Shown here piece after piece: positions 9,459 through 19,431 of a stretch of DNA of 64,000 nt. The notes under the pieces are model-generated. The model worked only from the letters and a program-made list of their open reading frames with translations, did no database searches and was not told the DNA's origin. Position 1 is the stretch's first letter; every line of letters begins with the position of its first letter. Source of the DNA: Methylophaga sp. (GTDB lineage Bacteria > Pseudomonadota > Gammaproteobacteria > Nitrosococcales > Methylophagaceae); assembly GCA_002706095.1 (NCBI GenBank), contig PAJP01000004.1, forward strand, positions 115,062 to 179,061, in the 5' to 3' direction. The position numbers and the translations under genes are program-made.

Positions 9459-10204
9459 AAAAACAAATGGCTAGGACATTAACGGAATACCCGGTATGGG
9501 ATCGCATGGTCCGTTGGTTTCATTGGGTAAATGTATTGTCGGTGATTGCATTGATTGCAATCGGGGTCGCTATCTTGAACAGTAAAGCCCTTGGTGTAAG
9601 TACAGATGGCAAAATTCTGTTAAAGACGTGGCATGTCTATATTGGTTATGTGTTTGTAATTAATTTAGCTGTGCGATTGTTTTGGACGTTTATCGGGAAC
9701 CGGTTTAGTCGTTGGGCAGCCATTTTGCCAGTAGGGAAAAAGTATAAACAACAGCGGCAAATATACCTGGAGAGCATCAACGAGGGTAAGCCGGTGGGGT
9801 TTGCAGGACATAATCCTCTGGCACGTTTGATGGTGACCTTATTATTTATCTTATTAACGACCCAGGCGGTAACCGGTTTGGTACTGGGTGGCACTGATGT
9901 CTATATGCCGCCATTCGGAGAGAGTTTTAAGGCCTGGGTAGCAGAGAGTCCACAGACTGAAGCTTTGGTTGAGCCCTATTCAAAAGATGGTGTTAATGAG
10001 GCCGCTTATCAACAAATGCGAGATTTCCGTTCACCCTTCAAAGAAATACATGAAATCGTATTCTGGTTACTGAGCCTGGCTATCATCTTACATATTCTGG
10101 GCGTCGTATATAGCGAGCTTCGGGAACGTAATGGTCTGGTTTCTGCGATGTTTACGGGCAAAAAAGTCTTTAAAGACACGCCAGTAGATTGGGACGAGGA
10201 TTAG
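9455..10204 (+). CDS. cytochrome b561-type membrane protein
   Basis: 249-residue inner-membrane di-haem cytochrome b of the Ni/Fe-hydrogenase b-subunit/b561 family. Four hydrophobic helices are visible, and candidate axial haem histidines lie in RWFHWVN (helix 1), KTWHVYIGY (helix 2), FKEIHEIVFW and ILHILGVVY (last helices). It would pass electrons between the quinone pool and a partner. The start codon overlaps the hemerythrin-like gene (ATGA). It ends in a 4-base tail-to-tail overlap with the PepSY gene on the other strand. Electron donor and acceptor unknown. Confidence 0.87.
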   Translation: MKKQMARTLTEYPVWDRMVRWFHWVNVLSVIALIAIGVAILNSKALGVSTDGKILLKTWHVYIGYVFVINLAVRLFWTFIGNRFSRWAAILPVGKKYKQQRQIYLESINEGKPVGFAGHNPLARLMVTLLFILLTTQAVTGLVLGGTDVYMPPFGESFKAWVAESPQTEALVEPYSKDGVNEAAYQQMRDFRSPFKEIHEIVFWLLSLAIILHILGVVYSELRERNGLVSAMFTGKKVFKDTPVDWDED

Positions 10205-11334
10205 ATATGACGAGAAGTGGTGCGCTGTCTGGCGCGCCGCTTTTGCTGCCAGCGTAATAAGCCAGTAACAAATAATATTAACGGCACAAAGCCACTGATA
10301 AAGATAATAATCCGCCCAGTCAGTCCAAAGACTTCACCGTTATGTAAAGGGTGTAACCAATTCAGGATTTTATCTCCGGCTTTATCAGCCAACCCATCAC
10401 GGCTGGCGACAATCTGACCATTGTATGCATTCACCCAAACCTGGGTTCTCGGGAAGCGACGACTGGGTTCGCCCTGTTGATAGAAAACGACACGCCAACT
10501 ATTTTTTTGACTACCCGGCGACTCTACCCAGCGTAACTCAGCGTCGGGGAAAACTGTAAACGCTGACCTTACAGCGGCATCTGCTGAGATAACAGGCTTG
10601 TTCGCTTTTTCGTGAAGTGAACGAGTCAGATCGGGGCTTGAGGCTAATGGTGAAAAGGTGCGAATAATGTCATGTGTTTGTGTGGGTAGCGCCAACGCCG
10701 CTCCCGTTAAGCTCAGCATTAACAGCACAATAAAACCATAACTGCCTGACAAAATATGGAGATCAAACACCTTTTTGGCATAGCTGGAGCGCAGACGCCA
10801 AGCCAACACCTGGCGTAATTTTAGCCAGCCTGGCCACCATAGGACCATGCCAGAAATGAGTGATATCAGACTAATCAGGCCGATGATGCCAATAAAGGTT
10901 TTGCCGTTTTTATCTAGTAACAGGGTGTAATGCAGATTGTAGATCCAGGTCATCGCAAACTCACCCCAGAAGCGTTCACTAGTGACGTCTCGTGTGACAG
11001 GATCAAGGGTCACCATTAAAGGCGCAAACATCAAGTCGCGAGTTTCAACTGGCGTGTAATAACGCGCCATGATGGGCCAGCCTGAATGCAATGGTTGTTC
11101 AATACGCCAGGAATCCGTTCGTGTTGGAAATTGTTGATGTAACCGATCAAAGACAGCTTGTTGCTGACGGACAGGTGCTGTCGACACTGCTTCGATATCT
11201 GGATTTAACCAGATATCGAATTGCAGATAAAACACCAAAATACTGCCTGTTAGACCTAATAAGACCAGTAATAACCCTATACTGAGTCCAAGATAGGTGT
11301 GAATGTCCAGCCACAGCTGTCGAGCTTTTCTCAT
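10201..11334 (-). CDS. PepSY-associated transmembrane protein (siderophore/iron-uptake linked)
   Basis: 377 aa inner-membrane protein of the PepSY_TM (PiuB-like) family. An N-terminal helix follows WLDIHTYLGL, and further helices lie around residues 140-170, 190-215 and near the C-terminus. Conserved His residues are seen in DIHTYLG, YNLHYTLL, FDLHILSG and LHPLHNG. The family is often found with TonB receptors and is thought to reduce or strip imported ferric chelates. It starts 6 nt after the stop of the TonB receptor gene, so the two form an operon. Its tail is Arg-rich. Confidence 0.85.
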   Translation of the reverse strand: MRKARQLWLDIHTYLGLSIGLLLVLLGLTGSILVFYLQFDIWLNPDIEAVSTAPVRQQQAVFDRLHQQFPTRTDSWRIEQPLHSGWPIMARYYTPVETRDLMFAPLMVTLDPVTRDVTSERFWGEFAMTWIYNLHYTLLLDKNGKTFIGIIGLISLISLISGMVLWWPGWLKLRQVLAWRLRSSYAKKVFDLHILSGSYGFIVLLMLSLTGAALALPTQTHDIIRTFSPLASSPDLTRSLHEKANKPVISADAAVRSAFTVFPDAELRWVESPGSQKNSWRVVFYQQGEPSRRFPRTQVWVNAYNGQIVASRDGLADKAGDKILNWLHPLHNGEVFGLTGRIIIFISGFVPLILFVTGLLRWQQKRRARQRTTSRHI

Positions 11335-11340
11335 GCGTAA

Positions 11341-13359
11341 TTAAAAGTCATATTGAATAGAACCATATATTGAACGGCCATCACCGGGCGAATGCATTGA
11401 TTCTGAGTTCATCCAAACATACTCATAATAGCGGTCAAAAATATTTTTAAGTTCGAGATCGAGTCTGACTTTTTCTGTCAGTGCATAGCTAGCTGATGCA
11501 TTAACCAAAACGTATTGACCATACTTATTAGTATTGTTTTCCTGATTTAAATAAGCATCATCCTGCGCACTGACCCAAGAAGATAATTTAAGCTTTGGTG
11601 TGGCTTGATAGTCTGCGCCGGCATCAATCAAATAGTGTGGTACATGATCAATCTCATTGCCTTTATTAAGTGGTTTATCTGCACCCGCTTTAAGGATTTC
11701 AGAGTCTTGGAATGAGGCAGCGAACCAGAGGCCCAGCTTATCAGTGGCTTGTGCATTAAATTGAAAATCTATGCCTCGACGTTGCGTTTTACCAATATTC
11801 TCACTGTCATTGTTCGCGTCACCTAACTTGGTTTTAAACTCACCATCAGCGACTTGCTGCCAGACTGCAACGCGTCCATTCAGCCAGTCTGTAGGAGTGA
11901 ATTTAAGTCCGACTTCCCAACCTTCGTTAATCGATGCATCGAGATCGTTTGATAATGTGTTTTGTTTATAGCTGGCGGCACCAGAAGCGACCTGAAAGGT
12001 TTTGCCCCAGTTGGTGTATACAGCATATTGATCATTAAAAGAATAAACGGCGCTCAGCTTAGGTTGATTGATATTACCGTAATCGTTGATATCGCGATGT
12101 GTGCCGTTGTCATTTAAGCTGCCACGCACCGTATCAACACGGAAAGCAGGGACAATTTTCAGTTTTTCAGTGGGTTTATAAATGGCCTGGATAAAGCCGC
12201 CATAAATATCAAAATCGAAATTCTGGTTACGTGTCTCTGATGTTCGGTTTCGGTCCAGGTCGACGATATAACGACGACTTTCATTATTTTGCCATTCAGC
12301 ACTCAGGCCGCCCATCAGGCTGAACTCATGCGCCCAGCTCACATCCGGTCGCCAGGTTAAAGTCGTTAAAGCGCCTTTATGTTCTTCTTCGGTTAATCGT
12401 TCGTTATGGTTGCCGCCTGCTGCAAAGGTGACATAACGATCTTCATCTAACTCATTTAGATAGGCCTTGCTGGTCCAGAAAAGATTATCAGTGATATCAA
12501 TATCCAGATGAGCGCTGAATTGATTCATCATGCGATCACCACCATCTGCCTTGTTATGTGGTCGAGATTGTTCAGGATCATCATGTGCTTCAGCCCGTGT
12601 CAGGTAACCCGCTTCTTCACCTTCAGCTTTACCATGTCGCACAATCAAGCCAACTTGGGCACGCCCACTATTGGGTGTGTAAAACCATTTTCCGGAAAAA
12701 GTACTTTTTTCAATATCACTATGATGGCGATAACGGTTTGAGTTGAGATAACTGATTGCGTAATTTTGCGAGAAGCCATTGTTTTCTATACCACTGACAA
12801 ACTGTACATTTCGTGTCGCATAGCTGCCATAAGTGACGCGGACTTTGTTATAGTTACCGCCTTGATGCGTAAAGATGCCAGCATTACCAGCAATATTATG
12901 CAAACCGTAGCGTGGGTCATTCGTGCCTCGTACGACTTCGATACTTTCGATTTCCAGAGGTGTCAGCAATTCCAGATAAGGCATATTGCCGGAGTTCTGA
13001 TTACTGGGAATACCATCGATGAGGAGTTTTACTGCATTAACTTCACCTTCACCATTAAAGCCACGAAAGGAAATTTTGCCAGACTCATTACCCATACCGA
13101 ACTGCGTTAACATCACACCTGGCATTTGGTCAAAAAGCTGCCATGTGTAATTGACATTTTGATCTTCAATACGGTCTTGGTTCAGCACATCAACAGATGT
13201 CGACAGATTACGCGAGGTCAATGGCCCCGTGCTATCTGATGATACAACCAGACTGCCCAAGCTCAGACTGGCATCATCAATTAACCTGTTTTCAGCAGCA
13301 TAGACATTAATGGTTTGACTCACTAATAAGCCTAGACCGGCTACTTTTATAGACTTCAT
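11341..13359 (-). CDS. TonB-dependent outer-membrane receptor (probable iron/siderophore)
   Basis: 672 aa with a signal peptide ending near YAA (residue 22), a plug domain (LTSRNLSTSVDVLNQDRIED, PGVMLTQFG, FRGFNGEG, IDGIP, EVVRGTNDPRYG) and a beta barrel ending in the aromatic YGSIQYDF. The substrate cannot be read from sequence; the downstream PepSY gene suggests an iron chelate. A sigma70-like promoter and a tet-operator-like palindrome lie just upstream. Alternatives include other metal chelates or a sugar/cobalamin receptor. Confidence 0.88.
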   Translation of the reverse strand: MKSIKVAGLGLLVSQTINVYAAENRLIDDASLSLGSLVVSSDSTGPLTSRNLSTSVDVLNQDRIEDQNVNYTWQLFDQMPGVMLTQFGMGNESGKISFRGFNGEGEVNAVKLLIDGIPSNQNSGNMPYLELLTPLEIESIEVVRGTNDPRYGLHNIAGNAGIFTHQGGNYNKVRVTYGSYATRNVQFVSGIENNGFSQNYAISYLNSNRYRHHSDIEKSTFSGKWFYTPNSGRAQVGLIVRHGKAEGEEAGYLTRAEAHDDPEQSRPHNKADGGDRMMNQFSAHLDIDITDNLFWTSKAYLNELDEDRYVTFAAGGNHNERLTEEEHKGALTTLTWRPDVSWAHEFSLMGGLSAEWQNNESRRYIVDLDRNRTSETRNQNFDFDIYGGFIQAIYKPTEKLKIVPAFRVDTVRGSLNDNGTHRDINDYGNINQPKLSAVYSFNDQYAVYTNWGKTFQVASGAASYKQNTLSNDLDASINEGWEVGLKFTPTDWLNGRVAVWQQVADGEFKTKLGDANNDSENIGKTQRRGIDFQFNAQATDKLGLWFAASFQDSEILKAGADKPLNKGNEIDHVPHYLIDAGADYQATPKLKLSSWVSAQDDAYLNQENNTNKYGQYVLVNASASYALTEKVRLDLELKNIFDRYYEYVWMNSESMHSPGDGRSIYGSIQYDF

Positions 13360-13386
13360 GATAACTCTCTCATCCGGTTTAACGTA

Positions 13387-13405
13387 AACCTATCAATGAT
13401 AGAGA
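13387..13405 (-). promoter_or_regulatory. palindrome resembling the Tn10 tet operator
   Basis: The palindrome CTATCA-A-TGATAG (13390-13402) lies just downstream of the predicted transcription start of the TonB receptor gene, where a repressor would act. On the minus strand the 19-mer matches the tetO1 operator at 16 of 19 positions by my alignment, with 15 contiguous identical bases (13390-13404). No tetR-type gene is present in the window. A TetR-family or other dimeric repressor is inferred. Confidence 0.45.
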
Positions 13406-13415
13406 GCCTGAGTTT

Positions 13416-13443
13416 ATTCTAATTAGGTCATTTCACTTGTTAA
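13416..13443 (-). promoter_or_regulatory. predicted sigma70 promoter of the TonB receptor/PepSY operon
   Basis: On the minus strand a -35 TTAACA (13438-13443) and a -10 TAGAAT (13416-13421) are separated by 16 nt. The start site would fall just upstream of the palindrome at 13390-13402. I see no clear Fur box. Confidence 0.55.
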
Positions 13444-13460
13444 TGAGGCAATTGACATAG

Positions 13461-14135
13461 TTAGACATGGCCAAGCTGTGCAAGTGAGGTTACATCAGCA
13501 TCGCCGACGATGATGTGGTCCAGTACTCGGATATCCACAAGGTCAAGTGCAGACTGGATGCGTTTTGTTATGTGAATATCAGCCTGACTGGGCTCAGCAA
13601 TACCTGAGGGATGATTATGAGCAAGAATAACCGCTGCAGCATTATGTTGGAGTGCTGACTTGACGACTTCACGTGGATACACACTGGCCCCATCAATCGT
13701 GCCACGAAATAATTCGTCAAACTGTAGAAAACGATGCTGATTATCCAGGTAGAGGCAGGCAAAAACCTCATGCGGGTAGGCACGTAAACGCTGTTTTATA
13801 TAACGCATGGTAGTGTCTGCATCGGTAAATGCATCGCCATGTTTCAGGCTGGATTCTAAATGACGACGGCCCATCTCCAGAACGGCTTGTAATTGCACAT
13901 ATTTTGCCTGGCCAAGTCCATGGCCCTGACAAAACTCTTGCTGATCCGCTTCCAGTAAGCGCCGCAACGATCCAAATTCATGGATGAGTTTGCGGGCTAA
14001 GTCGACAGCGGAAAATCCTTTTACACCCGTGCGCAGAAAAATCGCCAGTAGCTCTGCATCAGACAATGCCTTAGCACCTGATAATAAAAGCTTTTCTCGA
14101 GGGCGATCATCGGCAGGCCAATCCTTGATTGCCAT
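13461..14135 (-). CDS. radC: RadC/YeeS family JAMM-domain protein
   Basis: 224 aa. An N-terminal helix-hairpin-helix-like region (about 1-95) precedes the JAB/MPN domain with the metal motif [16 protein letters not shown] near residue 175. The family was once linked to DNA repair, but its biochemical role is not settled. It starts at ATG 14135 with the conserved [17 protein letters not shown]. It is divergent from miaB across 125 bp. Confidence 0.93.
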   Translation of the reverse strand: MAIKDWPADDRPREKLLLSGAKALSDAELLAIFLRTGVKGFSAVDLARKLIHEFGSLRRLLEADQQEFCQGHGLGQAKYVQLQAVLEMGRRHLESSLKHGDAFTDADTTMRYIKQRLRAYPHEVFACLYLDNQHRFLQFDELFRGTIDGASVYPREVVKSALQHNAAAVILAHNHPSGIAEPSQADIHITKRIQSALDLVDIRVLDHIIVGDADVTSLAQLGHV

Positions 14136-14260
14136 GATTCACTTCCTTGTTGTTGTTGCTTCCCACACTATATTTGCAGTTATTAGTAAAAACAATCACT
14201 TGTATGTACTAATCAGCTAAAAAATAGTATCCTGTGCGCCCTTTGACTTTAGCAGAAACT

Positions 14261-15601
14261 ATGGCTGGCAAACTTTATATCAGAACATTCGGCTGTCAGA
14301 TGAATGAGTACGATTCATCAAAAATGGCAGAAGTCCTGGCGGCATCTCATCAATTAGAACCTACCGATATTCCAGAAGAAGCGGACGTATTGTTGCTCAA
14401 TACCTGTTCGATTCGTGAAAAAGCTCAGGAAAAGGTCTTCCACCAACTGGGCCGCTGGAAACGCTGGAAAGACTCACGTCCTAACCTGGTTATCGGTGTG
14501 GGTGGCTGTGTGGCCAGTCAGGAAGGTGAAGCCATTCGCCAACGCGCGCCGTATGTGGATTTGATTTTTGGACCGCAAACATTGCACCGTCTTCCGGCGA
14601 TGCTGGAAGAAGTCAAAATCAGCCGCAAACCCAGCATTGATATCTCATTTCCTGAGATTGAGAAGTTCGATAACTTACCTGCCCCGAAAGCAGAAGGCCC
14701 GACCGCCTTTGTTTCGGTGATGGAAGGCTGCAGTAAATACTGCACATTCTGCGTTGTGCCTTATACCCGTGGTGAAGAAGTCAGTCGTCCGGTTGGTCCT
14801 ATTCTGCGTGAAATTCGTCAGTTGGCAGCGCAAGGTGTACGCGAAGTCAATCTGTTAGGCCAGAATGTTAACGCTTATCAAGGTGTTATCGAAGGTGATG
14901 AAACTGCGGATTTAGCGTTACTGATTCATTACGTGGCAGCCATTGATGGTATTGAACGGATTCGTTTTACCACGTCTCATCCTGTTGAATTTTCTGACAG
15001 CTTGATTGAAGCGTTTGCCGAAGTACCTGAGTTGGTGAATCATCTGCATTTACCCGTTCAATCTGGCTCCGATCGTATTCTGACGATGATGAAGCGCGGT
15101 CATACTGCATTGGAATATAAAAGTAAGATTCGCCGATTACTGGAAGTCAGACCGAACTTAAGTATGTCGAGTGACTTTATTGTCGGTTTCCCCAATGAAA
15201 CAGAAGAAGACTTTCAGGCGACCATGGATTTAATCAACGAGATTAAATTCGACCACTCATTCAGCTTTGTTTATAGCGCTCGCCCTGGGACACCGGCTGC
15301 GGCATTTGTGGATTCTGTCTCTGAAGAAGAAAAGAAACGCCGTTTGCAAATTATGCAGGATCGTTTGCGTGAGCTGGAAGATGAACATGCGAAAGCGATG
15401 GTGGGCACAACACAACGTATTCTAGTCGAGCGCGAAGCACATCGTGGTGGTGGCGATATGGCAGGTCGTACCGAGAATAACCGAGTGGTAAATTTCCCCG
15501 GTGACAGCAGTCTTATCGGTCAGTTTGTCGATGTGTATATCGAAGAAGCCTTCTCGAACTCCTTGCGCGGCGAATTAGTCGCTGATAGCGTTGCACTTTA
15601 A
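14261..15601 (+). CDS. miaB: tRNA methylthiotransferase MiaB
   Basis: Radical-SAM enzyme that adds the methylthio group to i6A37 of tRNAs. 446 aa. The N-terminal UPF0004 domain holds three cluster cysteines ([30 protein letters not shown]), the radical-SAM motif is CSKYCTFC, and a TRAM RNA-binding domain closes the protein. ATG 14261 ([13 protein letters not shown]) matches family N-termini; a GTG 9 codons upstream would add unconserved residues. First gene of the conserved miaB-ybeZ-ybeY-ybeX-lnt run. Confidence 0.95.
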   Translation: MAGKLYIRTFGCQMNEYDSSKMAEVLAASHQLEPTDIPEEADVLLLNTCSIREKAQEKVFHQLGRWKRWKDSRPNLVIGVGGCVASQEGEAIRQRAPYVDLIFGPQTLHRLPAMLEEVKISRKPSIDISFPEIEKFDNLPAPKAEGPTAFVSVMEGCSKYCTFCVVPYTRGEEVSRPVGPILREIRQLAAQGVREVNLLGQNVNAYQGVIEGDETADLALLIHYVAAIDGIERIRFTTSHPVEFSDSLIEAFAEVPELVNHLHLPVQSGSDRILTMMKRGHTALEYKSKIRRLLEVRPNLSMSSDFIVGFPNETEEDFQATMDLINEIKFDHSFSFVYSARPGTPAAAFVDSVSEEEKKRRLQIMQDRLRELEDEHAKAMVGTTQRILVEREAHRGGGDMAGRTENNRVVNFPGDSSLIGQFVDVYIEEAFSNSLRGELVADSVAL

Positions 15602-15619
15602 GCTCATCGGAATTATATA

Positions 15620-16597
15620 GTGACTCAAACCTCTCAAGCGCTCGATAGCATCAGCTTCGAGCTAAGCCCAGCAGATAATCCTCGCCTTGCCAACCTCTGT
15701 GGTCATTTGGATGAACATATTCGAATGATGGAGCGTGGCTTTGGGGTGGAAATCAATAATCGTGGTGTTAACTTTCAGATTATCGGTCCGGCAGACACGC
15801 TGACCTTAATTCAGGAAGTGATTCACGACTTGTACGCCGAAACCGCACAGTCAGTGTTAGCGCCTGAACAAATTCACATGGCGATTCGTAAAAGCGGTGG
15901 TGAAGATATATCCGCGGCGACAGAACCAGACAAAGAAGTGGTGATTAAAACAAAACGAGGCTTGATTAAAGCCCGTGGCGAAAATCAGCAAGCGTATTTG
16001 CGTCGGGTCATGACCCACGATATAAACTTTGGTGTGGGCCCTGCCGGTACGGGTAAAACCTACCTTGCTGTGGCTTGTGCCGTTGAGGCTTTGGAGCGTG
16101 ATTTTTGTCGTCGGATTGTACTGGTCAGACCCGCAGTAGAAGCGGGCGAGCGTCTCGGTTTTTTACCGGGTGATCTAGCGCAGAAAGTCGATCCTTATCT
16201 CAGACCATTGTTTGATGCTTTATATGAAATGCTTGGGTTTGAGCGCGTGGCTAAATTAATGGAACGTAATGTCATTGAAGTGGCACCACTGGCTTATATG
16301 CGTGGTAGAACACTGAATGAATCTTTCATTATTCTGGATGAAGCGCAAAATACCACCACCGAACAAATGAAGATGTTCCTGACTCGTATGGGCTATAACT
16401 CTACTGCCGTTATTACGGGTGATATCACTCAGGTAGATTTACCCGGTTCAACACGCTCTGGTTTACGTCATGCCATTGAAGTATTGAAGGATGTGGACGG
16501 TATCGGCTTTACTTTCTTCCAGGCAAAAGATGTTGTTCGACATTCGCTGGTACAAAAAGTCATCTTGGCATACGATAAGGCTGATAAAAAAGCATGA
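15620..16597 (+). CDS. ybeZ: PhoH-like ATPase YbeZ
   Basis: 325 aa P-loop ATPase of the PhoH family, associated with YbeY in ribosome and rRNA metabolism. A short N-terminal KH-like part is followed by the PhoH core with Walker [26 protein letters not shown], Walker [11 protein letters not shown] and the sensor [14 protein letters not shown] at 15620 is the start, 18 nt after miaB. Its stop overlaps the ybeY start (ATGA), indicating coupled translation with its functional partner. Confidence 0.93.
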   Translation: MTQTSQALDSISFELSPADNPRLANLCGHLDEHIRMMERGFGVEINNRGVNFQIIGPADTLTLIQEVIHDLYAETAQSVLAPEQIHMAIRKSGGEDISAATEPDKEVVIKTKRGLIKARGENQQAYLRRVMTHDINFGVGPAGTGKTYLAVACAVEALERDFCRRIVLVRPAVEAGERLGFLPGDLAQKVDPYLRPLFDALYEMLGFERVAKLMERNVIEVAPLAYMRGRTLNESFIILDEAQNTTTEQMKMFLTRMGYNSTAVITGDITQVDLPGSTRSGLRHAIEVLKDVDGIGFTFFQAKDVVRHSLVQKVILAYDKADKKA

Positions 16598-17058
16598 GCG
16601 TTGTCGTGGATTTTCAGTGCGTTTATGAAGGCGAAAAGCCAGATGAACCACTGTTTACTCAATGGGCTGAAGCGGCACTATCCGAAGTCAATGAAGACTG
16701 TGAGTTGAGTATCCGCTTAGTCGATGAATCAGAAAGTGCTGAACTGAACAGTCAGTATCGTGGCAAAAATGGCCCAACCAATGTCTTGTCTTTTCCTTTT
16801 GATGCACGCATCAAATTAGAGCCTCGTTTATTGGGCGATTTAGTGATTTGCGTACCTGTAGTCAGAAAAGAAGCACAGGAACAAGGCAAGGCAGAGTTAC
16901 ATCATTGGGCACATATGGTGATCCATGGATGTTTACATTTATTAGGTTATGATCATATTGAATCGGATGAAGCGGAACAGATGGAAACATTGGAAATAAA
17001 TATTCTGCATCAATTAGATATAGCTAATCCCTATGAATGGCAGGGAGTGGAATCATGA
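16594..17058 (+). CDS. ybeY: endoribonuclease YbeY
   Basis: 154 aa zinc-dependent RNase needed for 16S rRNA 3'-end maturation and ribosome quality control. The metal motif [11 protein letters not shown] is clear at about residues 109-119, preceded by the conserved [14 protein letters not shown] and LGDLVI. Start overlaps the ybeZ stop and its own stop overlaps the corC start (ATGA). Confidence 0.95.
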   Translation: MSVVVDFQCVYEGEKPDEPLFTQWAEAALSEVNEDCELSIRLVDESESAELNSQYRGKNGPTNVLSFPFDARIKLEPRLLGDLVICVPVVRKEAQEQGKAELHHWAHMVIHGCLHLLGYDHIESDEAEQMETLEINILHQLDIANPYEWQGVES

Positions 17059-17921
17059 GTGAAGGACGACCGAGTCGCTTAGCAAATCAATCCTGGGTGC
17101 GAAAGCTCAGTAATTTATTTCTGGAGCCACAAGATCAGGAACAACTGATTGAATTAATTCGTTCAGCATCTGAACGACATATTCTGGACTCAGAAGCGCT
17201 ATCTATTGTCGAAGGCGCATTAAGCGTGTCACAAATGCAAGCCCGCGATATTATGATTCCACGCTCACAAGTGGTCATGGTGTCACGTGATGCACCACCT
17301 GAAGAAACACTGAAACTGGTCACCGAAACGGCTCATTCTCGCTTTCCTGTGATGGATGATGACCGTGATGATGTGATTGGTATCTTGCTTGCCAAAGACC
17401 TATTAACCGCTGTGGTGAACAGCGGTGATTTTAATTTCGACCTGCGCGAAATATTACGTCCCGCTGTATTTATTCCTGAAAGCAAACGTTTGAATGTGTT
17501 GTTACGTGAGTTTCGGGCTCGCCGTAATCATATGGCCATCGTTGTAGATGAGTATGGTGGTGTGGCAGGTATCGTCACCATTGAGAATGTACTGGAACAA
17601 ATCGTCGGTGAAATCGAAGATGAGCATGATATCGATGATGATGCGCCGATTCTGCAAAGAAATGAAAATACGTACACCATCAAGGCATTAACGATGGTTG
17701 AAGACTTCAATGAGTTTTTTGAAACCAATTGGAGTGATGAAGACTTTGATACGGTGGGTGGTTATGTCGTTAATCAGTTCGGTCACCTGCCTGAACGAGG
17801 GGAAGAAATCACGATTGATCGCTTCCAGTTCACCATTTTGCGTGCCGACAATCGTCGTTTATATCTGATGAAAATGGTGATTTTACCACCTGAAGAAGAG
17901 CCAGAAGCTGATACCGAATAA
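17055..17921 (+). CDS. corC: CorC/YbeX family CBS-domain protein
   Basis: 288 aa. Two CBS domains (about residues 60-185) are followed by a CorC_HlyC C-terminal domain (about 205-285). The family is tied to magnesium/cobalt efflux and, in E. coli YbeX, to ribosome metabolism. ATG 17055 is chosen because GGGAG (17043-17047) lies 7 nt before it; an ATG at 17037 would add six residues upstream of the ribosome site. Overlaps ybeY and lnt by a few bases each. Confidence 0.93.
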   Translation: MSEGRPSRLANQSWVRKLSNLFLEPQDQEQLIELIRSASERHILDSEALSIVEGALSVSQMQARDIMIPRSQVVMVSRDAPPEETLKLVTETAHSRFPVMDDDRDDVIGILLAKDLLTAVVNSGDFNFDLREILRPAVFIPESKRLNVLLREFRARRNHMAIVVDEYGGVAGIVTIENVLEQIVGEIEDEHDIDDDAPILQRNENTYTIKALTMVEDFNEFFETNWSDEDFDTVGGYVVNQFGHLPERGEEITIDRFQFTILRADNRRLYLMKMVILPPEEEPEADTE

Positions 17922-19426
17922 TGCAAAAAAGTAATAGGCTGACAATGCAGGGTTGGAAAGGAAATATCGTTGCATTCATGGGTGGCGCTATTTTGCCGCT
18001 GGCATTTTCCCCTTTTAACCTATATCCCATTGCCATTCTCAGCCTGATTTTGCTTTTCGCCAGTTGGGATAATACAACACCGAAACAAGCCGCATGGCGC
18101 GGATGGTTATTTGGTCTTGGTATGTTTGGTGTGGGTGTGTCCTGGGTGTATGTCGCCATTCATGTTTTTGGCCATACCAGCTGGATTTTAGCAGGCATGC
18201 TGACTTTTCTGTTTGTCGCTATCCTGGCTTCTTATCTGGCGTTATTTGGCTGGCTAGTCAAAAAATGCACTTCTCATACATTCACTCTCTTTGATATCGC
18301 ACTGCTGTTACCCACCATATGGTTTGGCTTTGAATTATTTAAAGCCTGGTTTTTGAGTGGTTTTCCCTGGTTAGAGCTTGGCGTGAGCCAGATAGAAGGG
18401 CCATTAGCAGGTTGGGTGCCGGTCGTGGGGGTGAATGCTGTGTCTTTCCTGGTGGCTCTGACGGCAAGCAGTTTGTTTATTGTGTTTAAACATAAAAAGC
18501 CATTATTCATTGTGCCTGTTATCGTCATATGGGTGGGAGGACAAGGGCTAAAATCTGTTGAGTGGACTCAGCCTTCAGGCGAAGCTATTAACACTACGAT
18601 CGTGCAGGGTAATGTGCCACAGGATGTAAAGTGGAGCCCCGAACAGCTTGTCAGTACGCTTGCACTCTATCAGAAGTTAACCGAGCAACATTGGGACAGC
18701 CAACTGGTGGTTTGGCCTGAAAATGCCGTTCCTGCTTTTTATCATCAGCTGAAAGATTTTTTTATCGACCCGCTCATTAAGGAAGCGAAACAACACAATA
18801 CGGATATTTTATTAGGCTTGCCTTTTGAAGATGAAAACGGGCAAGACTATTACAACAGTATGATGGTGGCTGGTGAGGATGCTGGTTTCTACCATAAGCG
18901 TCATTTGGTGCCGTTTGGAGATTATGTGCCTTTTGCCTGGTTAAGAGGCTTGATTGCTTTCTTTGATTTGCCGATGTCTGGCTTTGTACCAGGACCAGAG
19001 CAACAAAGTCTGTTAAAAGCCTCTGGGCAGCAAGTTGGCATCTCTATTTGTTATGAAGATGTGTTTTCACTTGAAGTTTTGGATTCCTTGCCGGAAGCTT
19101 CTATTCTGGTGAATGCGACTAATAATGCCTGGTATGGGGATTCATTTGCGCCGCATCAGCATTTACAAATTTCACGAAGTCGTGCCCTGGAGACTGAGAG
19201 ACCGTTGGTCCGAGCCACGACAAACGGTATTTCAGCATTTGTTGATTATAAAGGCCGTATTCAGTCACAAACGCCTCAGTTTGAGCAGGCAACGCTGACG
19301 ACAAACATTCAACCAAGGCAGGGAGCAACGCCGTATGTCACCGCGAAGCGTTGGCCAATATTTATTCTGATAGTGCTTATCATGGCTATTTGGTTTTATT
19401 ATCGTCGTCAAGCGAGTTTGAGCTAA
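17921..19426 (+). CDS. lnt: apolipoprotein N-acyltransferase Lnt
   Basis: Adds the third acyl chain to lipoproteins at the inner membrane. 501 aa with about eight hydrophobic segments, then the periplasmic nitrilase domain. The catalytic triad is visible as Glu in VVWPENAVPA, Lys in KRHLVPFGDYVPF and Cys in GISICYEDVF. The start overlaps the corC stop (TAATG). An internal ATG at 17945 (MQGWKGN) is an alternative start. Confidence 0.94.
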   Translation: MQKSNRLTMQGWKGNIVAFMGGAILPLAFSPFNLYPIAILSLILLFASWDNTTPKQAAWRGWLFGLGMFGVGVSWVYVAIHVFGHTSWILAGMLTFLFVAILASYLALFGWLVKKCTSHTFTLFDIALLLPTIWFGFELFKAWFLSGFPWLELGVSQIEGPLAGWVPVVGVNAVSFLVALTASSLFIVFKHKKPLFIVPVIVIWVGGQGLKSVEWTQPSGEAINTTIVQGNVPQDVKWSPEQLVSTLALYQKLTEQHWDSQLVVWPENAVPAFYHQLKDFFIDPLIKEAKQHNTDILLGLPFEDENGQDYYNSMMVAGEDAGFYHKRHLVPFGDYVPFAWLRGLIAFFDLPMSGFVPGPEQQSLLKASGQQVGISICYEDVFSLEVLDSLPEASILVNATNNAWYGDSFAPHQHLQISRSRALETERPLVRATTNGISAFVDYKGRIQSQTPQFEQATLTTNIQPRQGATPYVTAKRWPIFILIVLIMAIWFYYRRQASLS

Positions 19427-19431
19427 ATATT

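Noticed and set aside
12766-13110. 114-codon frame antisense to the TonB receptor
   Set aside because: Entirely within the receptor plug region on the other strand, no ribosome site.
13387-13405. Fur box upstream of the TonB receptor
   Set aside because: AATGATA is present once, but the 19-bp Fur consensus is not met; the symmetry is that of a different palindrome.
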